Shown here one piece after another: positions 13,568 to 23,185 of a stretch of DNA of 64,000 nt; positions within the stretch are counted from its first letter, which is position 1, and each line of letters begins with the position of its first letter. The stretch is from Oleisolibacter albus. GTDB lineage: Bacteria > Pseudomonadota > Alphaproteobacteria > Azospirillales > Azospirillaceae. The position numbers and the translations under genes were made by a program. Below the pieces are notes generated by a model. It saw only the letters and a list, made by a program, of their open reading frames with translations. It was not told the DNA's origin and searched no databases. The DNA is taken from NCBI RefSeq assembly GCF_003336875.1, contig NZ_QGNJ01000011.1, positions 1-64,000 of the forward strand, written 5' to 3'.

Positions 13568-14521
13568 TTACCGCCGCGCACGGGGATGGGCTTTGTCATA
13601 GACCGCCAGCATGGTTTCGGCGTCCACATCGGTGTAGCGCTGGGTGGTGGACAGGCTGGCATGGCCCAGCAGGTCCTGGATGGCGCGCAGGTCGGCGCCG
13701 CTGCCCAGCAGGTGGGTGGCGAAGCTGTGGCGCAGGGCATGGGGGGTGGCGCTGTCGGGCAAGCCCAACAGGCCGCGCAGGGTCTGCATGGCTTTGCGGG
13801 TCACGGCGGCATTCAACCGGTCGCCACGGACTCCGACGAAGATCGGCCCGTCCGGCCCGGTGACATGGGGACAGGCGTCGAGATAGGCCGAAAGCGCCGA
13901 ATGGACGGCAGGCAGCACCGGCACTTGCCGCTGCTTCGATCCCTTGCCCAGTACACGCACCGTCGCCGCCCCGGCCGGCAGGTCGGCCCGGTTTAGGGCC
14001 AGCGCTTCGGAAATGCGTAGGCCGCAGCCATAGAGCAGGGTGAACAGGGCGCGGTTGCGCAACCCCACCCAGCGTGCCTCCGGCACCAGGGCCGCTTCGT
14101 CCAGCAGGCTGGTGGCGTCGGGCACGGCCAGGGGGCGCGGGGCCGGGCGTTTGACTTTGGGGGCGGTCAGGGTGCCGATGGCCGGGTTGTGGACGATTCC
14201 GGCCCGGTCCAGCCAGCGGAACAGGTTGCGCACCCCGGCGATGCCGCGGGCGCGGGTGGCGGCGGTGGCGCCGTCGCCGGCGCGGTGCGACAGCCAGGCG
14301 CGGAAATCGGCCAGGGTCAGCGCTCCCAGGTCGTTCAGCGAGGGCCGCCGGCCGCGGTAATCGGTGATGAAGGCCAGGAACTGGGCCAGATCGGTGGTGT
14401 AGCTGCGCAGGGTCAGCGGCGCGCAGCCTTTCTCCGTGGCCAGCCAGCGCTGCCAGCGCCCGATGGTCTCATCGAGGTCGGCGGCGCAGGAAAAGCCCAA
14501 GGCGGCGGCTGGCTTGGTCAT
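13568..14521 (-). CDS. xerC: Tyrosine recombinase XerC
   Basis: A 317-aa site-specific recombinase that resolves chromosome dimers at dif together with XerD. All catalytic residues are visible in order: Arg in G-C-G-L-R-I-S-E, Lys in G-K-G-S-K-Q-R, H-x-x-R in H-A-L-R-H, His in L-L-G-H-A-S-L-S, and the nucleophile in T-Q-R-Y-T-D-V. The ATG overlaps the stop codon of DUF484 (ATGA), a coupling also seen in enterobacteria, which argues for a resident XerC rather than a phage integrase. Confidence 0.93.
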   Translation of the reverse strand: MTKPAAALGFSCAADLDETIGRWQRWLATEKGCAPLTLRSYTTDLAQFLAFITDYRGRRPSLNDLGALTLADFRAWLSHRAGDGATAATRARGIAGVRNLFRWLDRAGIVHNPAIGTLTAPKVKRPAPRPLAVPDATSLLDEAALVPEARWVGLRNRALFTLLYGCGLRISEALALNRADLPAGAATVRVLGKGSKQRQVPVLPAVHSALSAYLDACPHVTGPDGPIFVGVRGDRLNAAVTRKAMQTLRGLLGLPDSATPHALRHSFATHLLGSGADLRAIQDLLGHASLSTTQRYTDVDAETMLAVYDKAHPRARR

Positions 14522-15282
14522 GGCGGCGGGCCGTCCCGGGCCACCAGCCAGCAGCGCAGGCAGCGCTCGACCACATGGGCCAGGAACTGCAGCAGCTCGG
14601 TGGCCTGGCCGGGATGGAACATGTCCGGTTCGCGGCTGCCCAGCGCCAGCAGGGCCGGTGGTGCCTCCGGCTGCAGGGTCAGGCGCACCAGCGCGTCGGA
14701 CCGCACCGTCTCCAGGCCGTACAGGTCTGTTCCGCCCTGGATGTCGCTGCGCAGCAGCACATGGCGCCGGCCCAGCAGACGGGCGACGCCCCCCGATTCC
14801 AGCAGGCGCAGCCTTGCGCGGTCGATGGGGGTCACCGTTTCCGGCACGCTCTCCACCGCCAGGGCGGCCACGTCCAGATCCAGCAGCACGGCCAGATCGG
14901 TGCCGATGGCCTGGATCAGCTGGGCCAGGCTGCCGCTGTCCAGCAGGAACAGGGCGGCGGCATGGACACGGTTCTGGTTGTTGATGTTGGCGCGGGTGGT
15001 GGCGATCAGTTCGCGCTGCTGGTCGGAAAGGCGTCCGACCTCCCCGCGCAGCCGCTCCAGCAGGAAGGCCTGCATATCGATCACGCCCTGGCCGCGATCG
15101 ACAGCGGGCGGCACCAGATGGGGGATCAGCTCGGGGTGATGAACCAGGAAATCCGGGTGGTCGCGTAAAAAGGCGGCCACATCCTCCGCCGTCAGCGCAT
15201 CGTCCAGGGGGCTGGTGGTCTGGCCGGACTCGCGGATCATGCCGTCAATCCCCCCTTGGCGTTCCCTTCCGCCGTCTGCCAT
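14518..15282 (-). CDS. DUF484 family protein
   Basis: A 254-aa protein. Its N-terminal segment E-D-V-A-A-F-L-R-D-H-P-D-F-L is the hallmark of DUF484, followed by a coiled-coil stretch (E-R-L-R-G-E-V-G-R-L) and a GAF-like domain. The cellular role is unknown, but the gene sits directly before xerC in many proteobacteria. The ATG at 15282 was selected because GGGAGGAA precedes it at good distance; a GTP-independent internal Met also exists. It is the first gene of a two-gene unit with xerC. Confidence 0.85.
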   Translation of the reverse strand: MADGGRERQGGIDGMIRESGQTTSPLDDALTAEDVAAFLRDHPDFLVHHPELIPHLVPPAVDRGQGVIDMQAFLLERLRGEVGRLSDQQRELIATTRANINNQNRVHAAALFLLDSGSLAQLIQAIGTDLAVLLDLDVAALAVESVPETVTPIDRARLRLLESGGVARLLGRRHVLLRSDIQGGTDLYGLETVRSDALVRLTLQPEAPPALLALGSREPDMFHPGQATELLQFLAHVVERCLRCWLVARDGPPP

Positions 15283-15413
15283 GGGGGTTCCTCCCATGGT
15301 TTCCCTGGTCGGAGCGGACCGGGCGTGTGCGGTTCCCTGCTGTCTAGCATGCCAGTTGCTGCACCGGGGACGGGCTGGAAGGGGTGGTCCCTTCCGGCCC
15401 GCCGCACTGTGAC

Positions 15414-16097
15414 TTATTCGCCGCGCTTGGGCAGGGGCTGGCTGAGGATGTCCTGGCCGGTCTTGGCCCAGTCAGCCACGAACTGGGACAGGCCCTTGTC
15501 GGTCAGCGGGTGGTTGGCCAGCTGGCGGATGACCGACGGCGGCATGGTGGCCACATGGGCGCCCATGCGGGCCGACTCGACCACATGGGTCGGGTTGCGG
15601 ATGGACGCCACCAGCACTTCGGTCGTGAAGGCCGGGTAGTTGTTGTAGATCTCGACGATCTCCTGGATCAGCCCCAGCCCGTTCTGGCCGATATCGTCCA
15701 GACGGCCGACGAAGGGGGAGACGAAGGCGGCGCCGGCCTTGGCGGCCAGGATGGCCTGGGCGGCGGAGAAGCACAGGGTGACATTCACCATGGTGCCTTC
15801 GTCGGCCAGAACGCGGCAGGTCTTCAAGCCGGCCGGGGTCAGCGGCACCTTGACCGTGACGTTCGGCGCGATCCGGGCCAGATACCGGCCTTCCTTCAGC
15901 ATGGTCTCGAAATCGGTGGAGGCGACCTCGGCGCTGACCGGGCCGGGCACCACCTCGCAGATCTCGGCGATCAGGTCGATGAAGTTGCGGCCGGCCTTGG
16001 CGACCAGCGACGGGTTGGTGGTGACGCCGTCCAGCAGGCCGGTGGCGGCCAGATCGCGGATGTCGGCAAGGTCGGCGGTATCGACGAAGAACTTCAT
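15414..16097 (-). CDS. Transaldolase, fructose-6-phosphate aldolase type
   Basis: A 227-aa class I aldolase of the small transaldolase (TalC/Fsa) family, transferring dihydroxyacetone units in the pentose phosphate pathway. It begins M-K-F-F-V-D-T-A-D and continues with G-V-T-T-N-P-S-L. The Schiff-base lysine lies in V-T-V-K-V-P-L-T. Length is normal for the short subfamily. The start at 16097 follows an AGGA ribosome site; the 41-codon upstream extension is not conserved. It precedes DUF484-xerC on the same strand. Substrate (transaldolase versus F6P aldolase) cannot be decided from sequence alone. Confidence 0.9.
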   Translation of the reverse strand: MKFFVDTADLADIRDLAATGLLDGVTTNPSLVAKAGRNFIDLIAEICEVVPGPVSAEVASTDFETMLKEGRYLARIAPNVTVKVPLTPAGLKTCRVLADEGTMVNVTLCFSAAQAILAAKAGAAFVSPFVGRLDDIGQNGLGLIQEIVEIYNNYPAFTTEVLVASIRNPTHVVESARMGAHVATMPPSVIRQLANHPLTDKGLSQFVADWAKTGQDILSQPLPKRGE

Positions 16098-16209
16098 GGG
16101 GCGGGTCCTGCAAGGCTGGGGCGCCCGGAGGCGCCGGCGGATCTGGCGCTCCTTTACCGCGTGTGGGTCGGTGGAGTCGAGAGGACAGGCCATCTTCCGT
16201 CCCAGCCAT

Positions 16210-16385
16210 GCGTGGGACACGGGAGCTCAGACCGGGGAAGTGACAGACCGGTGCCGATCATCAGTATCGGCAGCTGTCGCCGGTGGCTACGGTGGACCGA
16301 CCGGATCAGGACGCTGAACTCCTCAGAACTGAAATACTGCATCTCATCAAGGATGGTCACGACCGGGCGGCCCGTATCCCCCGCT
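16210..16385 (-). pseudogene. Remnant of an AAA-type ATPase (Walker B region)
   Basis: The minus strand here reads V-V-T-I-L-D-E-M-Q-Y-F-S-S-E-E-F, then L-I-R-S-V-H-R and R-R-Q-L-P-I-L-M-I-G-T-G-L. This is the Walker B and sensor region of a family of stand-alone AAA ATPases whose usual text is L-x-I-D-E-x-Q-Y-L, then Q-R-Q-L-P-x-x-x-x-G-x-G-L-P. No Walker A is seen upstream and the similarity stops soon after, so it is a fragment. It fills most of the 414-bp gap between the transaldolase and the exporter gene. Confidence 0.6.
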
Positions 16386-16511
16386 GCATGGCTGCATCGC
16401 GGTCGCCGCCCTGCCTGCGACCGGTTACCGCTGCTACATGCCATGGCCTGTGAGGACCAAGCGGGGCGGGGCATGGCTGGCGGGGTGGGCGAAGCGGTAG
16501 CGGGAGAGACG

Positions 16512-17732
16512 GTGACGCAGGCGGCACAGCCGGACGCAGCGGCGCTGAAGCCCTGGTTCATTCCCATCTTGGCCCTGCTGACCAGCTTCGGGCCGGTGGC
16601 CATCGACATGTATCTGCCGGCCCTGCCCGTCATTGCCCGTGAATTCGGGGTGGGACAGGGCACGGTGCAGATGACCCTTTCCTGGTTCCTGTTCGGGTTT
16701 GGTGGTGGCCAACTGGTCTGGGGGCCGCTGGCCGACCGTTTCGGCCGCAAGCGCCCGGCAGCGGCCGGCATCCTGCTGTTCGGGCTGGCCAGCGCCGGTT
16801 GTGCTTTGGCCAGTGATGTCGACCATCTCAGCGCCTGGCGCTTCCTGCAGGGGATCGGTGCATGCGCCGCCCCGGTGCTGGCCCGGGCCATGGTGCGCGA
16901 CAGCTTTACGCGTGACCGCGCCGCCGCCACCCTGTCGCTGATGATGCTGGTCATGGGGGTTGCGCCCATGCTGGCGCCGCTGGCCGGCGGACAGGTGCTG
17001 GGACTGTCCACCTGGCGCACCATCTTCTGGGTGCAGGTCGGTTTCGCCCTGCTGGCCCTGGGGGGCCTCGCCACCCTGGCCGAGACGCTGCCCGCCGCCC
17101 GCCGCAGCCGCAGTGCCGGGCCGCTGGCCATGCTGCGCGGCTATGGGCTGCTGCTGGCCGACCGCCGTTTCCTCGGCTACACCCTGTCCTCGGGCTTCGT
17201 CTATGCCGGCATGTTCGCCTACATTTCCGGCACGCCCTTCGTCTATATCGAGTATTTCCAGGTTCCGGCCCGCTATTACGGCTTCCTGTTCGGCGTCAAT
17301 GTCATCGGCATGATGGCGGTGAACAGCTTCAACGCCCGAGCGGTGATGCGGCACGGGCCGGGACTGTTGCTGCGCCGGGGTACCCAGGCCGCTGCGGTAC
17401 TGGGGCTGGTGCTGCTGGCCAGCGGCGGCAGCGGGATCTGGGGCGGCGGGGCGGGCGGCATCGCCGGCGTGGCCGTGCCGCTGTTCTTCTATCTCGCCAC
17501 CACTGGTGTGGTCGGGGCCAACGGCATGGCCGCGGCGCTGGAGAAGTTCCCGACCATGGCCGGCGCCGCCTCGGCCCTGGCCGGCACCATCCAGCTCAGC
17601 CTGGGCGCCCTGGTCGGCGGTGCCGTGGGCCTGCTCAGCACCGGTACGCCGCTGGCCATGTGCGCCATCATCGCTGCCTGCGGTCTGGCCGGGGTGGCGG
17701 TCAACCGGCTGCTGCTGGGCCGGATCGCCTGA
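16512..17732 (+). CDS. Bcr/CflA family multidrug efflux MFS transporter
   Basis: A protein of about 406 aa with 12 predicted membrane helices. The first helix carries [13 protein letters not shown], the signature of the Bcr/CflA drug:H+ antiporter family, and the loop after helix 2 has [12 protein letters not shown]. Such pumps export bicyclomycin, chloramphenicol or sulfonamides, or sometimes peptides; the substrate here is unknown. A GTG at 16512 with GGGAGAG before it gives a family-typical N-terminus; ATGs at 16473 and 16443 are alternatives. priA follows after 76 bp. Confidence 0.87.
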   Translation: MTQAAQPDAAALKPWFIPILALLTSFGPVAIDMYLPALPVIAREFGVGQGTVQMTLSWFLFGFGGGQLVWGPLADRFGRKRPAAAGILLFGLASAGCALASDVDHLSAWRFLQGIGACAAPVLARAMVRDSFTRDRAAATLSLMMLVMGVAPMLAPLAGGQVLGLSTWRTIFWVQVGFALLALGGLATLAETLPAARRSRSAGPLAMLRGYGLLLADRRFLGYTLSSGFVYAGMFAYISGTPFVYIEYFQVPARYYGFLFGVNVIGMMAVNSFNARAVMRHGPGLLLRRGTQAAAVLGLVLLASGGSGIWGGGAGGIAGVAVPLFFYLATTGVVGANGMAAALEKFPTMAGAASALAGTIQLSLGALVGGAVGLLSTGTPLAMCAIIAACGLAGVAVNRLLLGRIA

Positions 17733-17808
17733 TGCTGCCAGGCCCCGGTTCCGTCCGGGGCCGGAGAATGCTACCACCGGCAGGACGGCGCAGGGACGAG
17801 AGGATGGC

Positions 17809-20061
17809 GTGGCAGAGGCGGGAGCGGAGACGGGATTTGCCCTGACGGCGGAGGATGCGCCCGCACACCGCGTGCGCGTGCTGCTGCCGTTGCCCTTTCC
17901 CGAGCCGTTCGACTATCGCGTGCCCGACGGCATGGACCTGCCCGATGGCGCCTATGTGGAGGTGCCGCTGGGACCCCGCCGCCTGTTCGGCGTGGTCTGG
18001 GGGCCGGCGCTGCCGAAACCCGAAGGACAAGTCGTTTCGGATGCGAAACTGAAGCCGGTTCTGCGCCGCTTCGATCTGCCGCCCATGCCGGAGGTCAGCC
18101 GCCGCTTCATCGATTGGGTGGCCGCTTATACCATGAGCCAGCCGGGGGCCGTGCTGCGCATGGCCGTCAGCGTCTCCGCCGCGCTGGAGGAGCCGCGCCT
18201 GCTGACCGGCTATCGTCTGGCCGAGGGCGGCGCTCCGGCGGATCTGCGCCTGACCCCGGCCCGCCGCCGCATCCTGGAGGTGCTGGCGGCATGCGAGGGG
18301 ATGCCGCGCCCGGCCGCCGATCTGGCGGAGGAGGCGGGCTGCACACCCCAGGTGGTGCGCGGGCTGGCCGATGCCGGGGTGCTGCTGCCTGTGCCCATGC
18401 GCAGCCTGCCGCGCTTCGCGGTTCCCGATCATGACCGGCCCGGTCCGGTCTTCTCCGCCGAGCAGCAGGCCGCCGTCGATGTCCTGCGGGCAGCGGTGGA
18501 GCAGGGCGGCTATTCCTGCACCCTGCTGGACGGGGTCACCGGTTCCGGCAAGACCGAGGTCTATTTTGAACTGGTGGCGGCGGCCCTACGCAGCGGGCGG
18601 CAGGCGCTGGTGCTGCTGCCGGAGATCGCGCTGTCGGCCCAGTGGCTCGACCGGTTCGAGCGGCGCTTCGGCGTGCGTCCGGCCGAATGGCATTCCGACC
18701 TGTCGGGCCAACAGCGTCGCCACACCTGGCGGGCCGTGGCCCATGGCGAGGCGCGGGTGGTGGTGGGCGCCCGGTCCGCCCTGTTCCTGCCCTATCCCGC
18801 GCTCGGCGCCATCGTGGTGGATGAAGAGCACGAGGCCGCCTTCAAGCAGGAGGAGGGCGTGATCTACCACGCCCGCGACATGGCCGTGACCCGCGCCCAT
18901 CTCGGCCGCATCCCCATCGTCCTGGTCAGCGCCACGCCCTCGCTGGAGAGCCTGACCAATGCCGAGCAGGGGCGCTACGGCCGCATCGATCTGCCGGCCC
19001 GCCATGGCGGGGCCCAGCTGCCGGACGTGACCCTGATCGATCTGCGCAAACCCGATGCGGCGCCGCCGGCCCGGCGCTGGCTTAGCCCGGTGCTGAAGGC
19101 CGCCCTGATGGAGACGCTGGCGGCGGGGGAACAGGCCATGCTGTTCCTGAACCGCCGGGGCTATGCGCCCTTGACCCTGTGCCGGGCCTGTGGTCACCGG
19201 CTGCAATGCCCGAACTGCACGGCCTGGCTGGTGGAGCACCGGCTGACCAAGCGGCTGCAATGCCACCATTGCGGCTACACGGCGCGGGCGCCGGACGAGT
19301 GCCCGAACTGCGGCACCGAGGGCAGCTTCGTCGCCTGCGGCCCCGGCGTGGAGCGGGTGGCGGAGGAAGTGGCGGAGCTGTTCCCCGATGCCCGCACCGC
19401 CGTGCTGACCAGCGACACGTTGGTTGGCCCCCGCGCCATGCAGCTGGCCATCGAACAGGTCAAGGACCATGCCGTCGATCTGATGATCGGGACCCAGGTC
19501 ATGGCCAAGGGCCACCATTTCCCGCTGCTGACCCTGGTCGGGGTGGTGGATGCCGATCTCGGCCTGTCCGGCGGCGATCTGCGCGCCAGCGAGCGCACCT
19601 TCCAGCTGCTGCATCAGGTGGCCGGCCGGGCCGGGCGCGAAAGCCGGCCGGGACGGGTGTTCCTGCAGACCCACATGCCCGAGCATCCCGTGATGCAGGC
19701 CCTGGCCGCCCATGACCGCGACAGTTACCTGGCCCAGGAGGTGGAGGGCCGGCAGATGCTGGAGATGCCGCCGTTCGGGCGGCTGGCCGCCCTCATCGTC
19801 TCGGGCGAGGACGACCGGCTGGTGGATCAGGTGGCTCTGCGTCTGGGCCGGACCGCCCCGCGCGAGCGGGCGGAGCTGACCATCCTCGGCCCCGCCCCGG
19901 CGCCGCTGGCCGTGCTGCGCGGGCGCCACCGTCGCCGCCTGCTGCTGAAAGGGCCGAAGCAGCTGCCCCTGCAACCGATCCTGGCCGACTGGCTGGCCCG
20001 GGTGGAAATCCCGGCCCAGATCCGTGTCCAGGTGGACATCGATCCCTACAGCTTTATGTGA
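17809..20061 (+). CDS. priA: Primosomal replication helicase PriA
   Basis: A 750-aa 3'-5' helicase that restarts collapsed replication forks by loading DnaB. It has an N-terminal DNA-binding domain ([10 protein letters not shown]), Walker [12 protein letters not shown], Walker B V-V-D-E-E-H-E, and the cysteine-rich zinc module inserted between helicase lobes (C-R-A-C-G, C-P-N-C, C-H-H-C-G, C-P-N-C-G). The helicase motif G-R-A-G-R is present. A GTG start at 17809 follows GAGAGGA and gives normal length. It converges on the glycosyltransferase 32 bp away. Confidence 0.95.
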   Translation: MAEAGAETGFALTAEDAPAHRVRVLLPLPFPEPFDYRVPDGMDLPDGAYVEVPLGPRRLFGVVWGPALPKPEGQVVSDAKLKPVLRRFDLPPMPEVSRRFIDWVAAYTMSQPGAVLRMAVSVSAALEEPRLLTGYRLAEGGAPADLRLTPARRRILEVLAACEGMPRPAADLAEEAGCTPQVVRGLADAGVLLPVPMRSLPRFAVPDHDRPGPVFSAEQQAAVDVLRAAVEQGGYSCTLLDGVTGSGKTEVYFELVAAALRSGRQALVLLPEIALSAQWLDRFERRFGVRPAEWHSDLSGQQRRHTWRAVAHGEARVVVGARSALFLPYPALGAIVVDEEHEAAFKQEEGVIYHARDMAVTRAHLGRIPIVLVSATPSLESLTNAEQGRYGRIDLPARHGGAQLPDVTLIDLRKPDAAPPARRWLSPVLKAALMETLAAGEQAMLFLNRRGYAPLTLCRACGHRLQCPNCTAWLVEHRLTKRLQCHHCGYTARAPDECPNCGTEGSFVACGPGVERVAEEVAELFPDARTAVLTSDTLVGPRAMQLAIEQVKDHAVDLMIGTQVMAKGHHFPLLTLVGVVDADLGLSGGDLRASERTFQLLHQVAGRAGRESRPGRVFLQTHMPEHPVMQALAAHDRDSYLAQEVEGRQMLEMPPFGRLAALIVSGEDDRLVDQVALRLGRTAPRERAELTILGPAPAPLAVLRGRHRRRLLLKGPKQLPLQPILADWLARVEIPAQIRVQVDIDPYSFM

Positions 20062-20093
20062 CAGACGGGCAGCCGGATTTTCCCACGTCCACC

Positions 20094-21122
20094 TCACGCC
20101 GCCTGGATGTGCGACGCCTCTTCCGGGTCCAGCGGGCGCAGATTGGCCAGGAACTGTTCGGCCGAGGCGCGCCAGGAGAAGGTGAGGGCATGGTTACGGC
20201 AGCGGGCCGGGTCGAGTTCCAGCGCCTTCAGGCTGGCTGAGCGCAGATCCGCATCCAGCACGCCGGTGCCGCTGGTGCCGATGACGTCCAACGGGCCGGG
20301 TACGGGATAGGCGGCCACCGGCAGGCCGCTGGCCAGCGCCTCCAGCAGCACCAGCCCGAAGGTGTCGGTGCGTGAGGGAAAGACGAAAACGTCGGCGGCG
20401 GCGTAATGCCGGGCCAGATCCTCACCCTGCCGGGCGCCGGCGAACGTCACCTCCGGATAGCGGGCCTGCAGCGCCGACCGCTGCGGACCGTCGCCCACCA
20501 CCAGCTTGGACCCCGGCAGATCCAGTGCCAGGAAGGCTTCGATGTTCTTTTCCACCGCCACCCGGCCGACATAGAGGAAGACTGGCCGTGGCAGATCCAG
20601 GAATCCCTTGTCGCGCGGATGGAACAGGTCGGTGTCCACGCCGCGGGACCAGCGGCGGATATGGGTGAAGCCGCGCGCCTTGAGGTCAGCCTCGATGCTG
20701 GGGGTCGCCACCATGACTGCATGGGCCGGGGCATGGAAGCGCCGCACCAGGGCATAGGTGAGCGCCAGCGGCACCGGCGCCCGGTCACGCACATATTCGG
20801 GGAAGCGGGTGTGGTAGGCCGTGGTGAAGGGGATCTGCCGCTTCAGGCAGTATGTGCGGGCGGCGAAGCCCAGCGGCCCCTCGGTGGCGATGTGGATGGC
20901 CTCCGGCCGCGCCTCCTCGATCAGCCGCGCCAATGCCCGTGCCGGCCGCAGGGCCAGACGGATCTCGGGGTAGGAGGGCAGGGGCAGGGTGCGGAAGCGG
21001 TCCGGCCCGATGACGGTGACGCTGTGGCCCATCCGCTCCAACTCAGCCACGGTGGTGGTCAGGGTGCGGACGACACCGTTGACCTGGGGGTGCCAGGCGT
21101 CGGTGACGATGACCAGCCTCAC
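20094..21122 (-). CDS. GT4 glycosyltransferase, Agt-like (diacylglycerol glycosyltransferase candidate)
   Basis: A 342-aa GT4 enzyme with a GT-B fold. The start reads V-I-V-T-D-A-W-H-P-Q-V-N-G-V-V-R-T-L, followed by S-Y-P-E-I-R-L-A-L, both typical of the SqdX/Agt-like lipid glycosyltransferase group. G-V-D-T-D-L-F-H-P and, near the C-terminus, the E-A-x-A-S-G-L-P-V nucleotide-sugar segment are present. Its GTG start overlaps the stop of the phosphoesterase gene (GTGA), so the two are translationally coupled. Agt enzymes glycosylate diacylglycerol released by PlcP during phosphate starvation. The acceptor here is inferred from this pairing. Confidence 0.82.
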   Translation of the reverse strand: MRLVIVTDAWHPQVNGVVRTLTTTVAELERMGHSVTVIGPDRFRTLPLPSYPEIRLALRPARALARLIEEARPEAIHIATEGPLGFAARTYCLKRQIPFTTAYHTRFPEYVRDRAPVPLALTYALVRRFHAPAHAVMVATPSIEADLKARGFTHIRRWSRGVDTDLFHPRDKGFLDLPRPVFLYVGRVAVEKNIEAFLALDLPGSKLVVGDGPQRSALQARYPEVTFAGARQGEDLARHYAAADVFVFPSRTDTFGLVLLEALASGLPVAAYPVPGPLDVIGTSGTGVLDADLRSASLKALELDPARCRNHALTFSWRASAEQFLANLRPLDPEEASHIQAA

Positions 21123-21907
21123 GCCGCCGCCTTCATCGTGGCGCCACGGGCCCGCATGATGTCGGCCCAGCGCAGGATTTCCAGCCGACCGTCGGCGTGC
21201 TCGACCAAGGCGGTGCATGATTCCACCCAATCGCCGTCATTGACGTAGAGAACGCCGTCCATGTCGCGCATCTCGGCATGGTGGATGTGGCCGCAGATCA
21301 CGCCGTCCACCTGCCGCCGCCGCGCCTCGTCGGTCAGCGCCGTCTCATAGTCGCCGATGAACTCCACCGCCTTCTTGGTCTTGTGCTTGAGATAGGCGGA
21401 CAGTGACCAATAGGAGAAGCCCAGCTTGCGGCGCACGGTGTTGAACAGCGTATTGATGCCCAGCAGCGTGGTGTAGGCGGCATCGCCGATGAAGGCCAGC
21501 CAGCGGGCATAGCGCACCACTGCGTCGAACTGGTCGCCATGGATGATCAGGTAGCGCTTGCCGTCGGCAGCGATGTGGATGGTGTCCTCCAGGATGGTGA
21601 CCCCGCCGAACTGCAGCCCGACGAACTCGCGGAAGGCCTCGTCATGGTTGCCGGGGATCAGGAAGACCTGGGTGCCCTTGCGCGCCCGCCGCAGGATCTT
21701 CTGCACCACGTCATTGTGGCTCTGCGGCCAGAACCAGCCTTTCTTCAGGCGCCAGCCATCGACGATGTCGCCCACCAGATACAGATAGTCGGACTCGGTA
21801 TGGCGCAGGAAATCCAGCAGATAGTCCGCCTGGCAGCCGCGGGTCCCCAGATGGATGTCCGACAGCCAGATGCTGCGGTAGCGGGTAATGCCCTGCTCCT
21901 GCTCCAT
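21119..21907 (-). CDS. Calcineurin-like phosphoesterase, PlcP-like phospholipase C candidate
   Basis: A 262-aa metallophosphoesterase with the full metal set: S-D-I-H-L-G, G-D-I-V-D-G-W, P-G-N-H-D-E, H-G-D-Q-F-D and G-H-I-H-H. The segments G-T-R-G-C-Q-A-D and W-P-Q-S-H-N-D-V-V-Q-K recall the rhizobial PlcP group, which cleaves phosphatidylcholine and phosphatidylethanolamine to diacylglycerol. Databases often label these LpxH-like, but the sequence differs from enterobacterial LpxH (GNHD rather than GNRD), and many alphaproteobacteria use LpxI. The ATG at 21907 follows GGGGAG. It is the first gene of the pair with the Agt-like transferase. Confidence 0.8.
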   Translation of the reverse strand: MEQEQGITRYRSIWLSDIHLGTRGCQADYLLDFLRHTESDYLYLVGDIVDGWRLKKGWFWPQSHNDVVQKILRRARKGTQVFLIPGNHDEAFREFVGLQFGGVTILEDTIHIAADGKRYLIIHGDQFDAVVRYARWLAFIGDAAYTTLLGINTLFNTVRRKLGFSYWSLSAYLKHKTKKAVEFIGDYETALTDEARRRQVDGVICGHIHHAEMRDMDGVLYVNDGDWVESCTALVEHADGRLEILRWADIMRARGATMKAAA

Positions 21908-22163
21908 ATCCAGACTCCCCTGAATATCTCGTCCCAGCCGTCTTTGTCCGGATGGCGGCCAAAGACGAGAATCTGTCATCCCTCAAGTTGAGGCCGGTAT
22001 ACAGGGGTTATGGTTTCTGGACAAACCCTCTGGCGTCACTATCTATTGTCTTCTCTGAAATTTCTCATACCAGAAATTGATGTGCAATGAATAAGTAATT
22101 TATTCGTCATAATCATTAACTATCGCTTCCCTCGTTGCTCTCTTCGCCCGGCGAGTTCTCCCT
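21908..22163. promoter_or_regulatory. AT-rich divergent promoter between PlcP-like and lipid kinase genes
   Basis: This 256-bp region turns markedly AT-rich from about 22040 to 22135. It contains a hyphenated palindrome, GAATAA-GTAAT-TTATTC, at 22089-22105, 59 bp before the kinase start. A GTCAT half-site occurs at 22107-22111, but no second half at the 11-bp spacing of a Pho box was found. Confidence 0.45.
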
Positions 22164-23087
22164 ATGCTATCCGATGTTCCGCCATGGTCCCGCCGCTTCC
22201 TGCTGATCCACAATCCTGCTGCGGGCCTGCGCCGGCCGGGCCTGCTGCCCCGAACGCTGGGGGCGCTACGTGCCCTCGGGGCCGGGTTGGAACTGCGCGA
22301 GACCGCTGGCGCTGGTGATGCTGAGCGGCTGGCCACCGCCGCTGGGGCCGAAGCGGCGGCATTGGGATTTGACGCCGTGCTGGCCGCCGGTGGCGACGGC
22401 ACCATCAACGAGGTGGTCAATGGGCTGGCCAGGTCGGGGCCGCCTACCTTGCCGCTGGGCATCATCCCGCTGGGGACGGCCAATGTGCTGGCGGCGGAGT
22501 TGGGCTTGCCGCGGGAACCGGCCGATCTGGCCCTGCGGCTGGTGCAGGCACCGCCGCGGAGCATCGCCCTGGGCCGGGCCAATGGCCGGCTGTTCGTGCA
22601 GATGGCTGGAGTCGGGCTGGATGCGCGGGTGGTGGCTGGCATGGATCCGGCGCTGAAACGCCGACTCGGCCGCGGCGCCTATGTGTTGGGCGGCTGGGCC
22701 GGGATCCTGCGGGGGCCGGGGCTGGACTATGCGGTGGAGGTGACACGGCCCGACGGGTGGAGCGAGCAGTACCGGGCCGCCTCGGTCATCCTCTGCCGCG
22801 GCCATTTCTATGGAGGCCGCTTCGTGCTGGCGCCGCAGGCCGATCTGGCCCGGGCGCAGTTTCAGCTCTGTCTTTACCTGCGGCCGGGTCGGCTGGCGGC
22901 CCTGTCCTATGCCACCAGTCTGGTGCTGGGGGGCACGGTGCGCCGGGCGGACGTGCGTGTCCTCACGGCCATCCGTGTGCGTATCGATGGCCCGGCGGGG
23001 GAGCCGGTACAGGGGGATGGCGACATCATCGCCCGTTTGCCGCTGACGGCGGAGATCGCCCCCTTCCCCCTTCAGGTGCTGGCCTAA
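22164..23087 (+). CDS. Diacylglycerol/sphingosine kinase-family lipid kinase
   Basis: A 307-aa soluble lipid kinase of the DAGK catalytic family (YegS/DgkB type). It shows N-P-A-A-G near the start, the nucleotide loop G-G-D-G-T-I-N-E-V-V-N-G-L at about residues 75-90, and P-L-G-T-A-N-V-L-A. Members phosphorylate diacylglycerol or related lipids with ATP. It is divergent from the PlcP/Agt pair; if those produce and glycosylate diacylglycerol, this enzyme could return diacylglycerol to phosphatidate. Substrate is inferred, family membership is firm. Confidence 0.87.
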   Translation: MLSDVPPWSRRFLLIHNPAAGLRRPGLLPRTLGALRALGAGLELRETAGAGDAERLATAAGAEAAALGFDAVLAAGGDGTINEVVNGLARSGPPTLPLGIIPLGTANVLAAELGLPREPADLALRLVQAPPRSIALGRANGRLFVQMAGVGLDARVVAGMDPALKRRLGRGAYVLGGWAGILRGPGLDYAVEVTRPDGWSEQYRAASVILCRGHFYGGRFVLAPQADLARAQFQLCLYLRPGRLAALSYATSLVLGGTVRRADVRVLTAIRVRIDGPAGEPVQGDGDIIARLPLTAEIAPFPLQVLA

Positions 23088-23185
23088 GCTGTCCGGTCTG
23101 ATCCCATCGACGGGGACTGGCGGAACGGAAGACCCGGTAACCCCTCTGTTTGCATTCTAGGGATCGGGGACAAAAAGGGTGCATC

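Noticed and set aside
13568-14521. Phage or integron integrase
   Set aside because: Coupling to DUF484, standard XerC length and lack of att-like repeats indicate the resident recombinase.
15384-16511. Upstream extension of the exporter frame over the transaldolase
   Set aside because: The extension is antisense to the transaldolase and not MFS-like; the transporter begins near 16512.
21119-21907. LpxH call for the phosphoesterase
   Set aside because: Motif text and the coupled Agt-like gene fit PlcP better; kept as an alternative only.
22107-22125. Pho box upstream of the lipid kinase
   Set aside because: Only one GTCAT half-site; no second half at 11-bp spacing.
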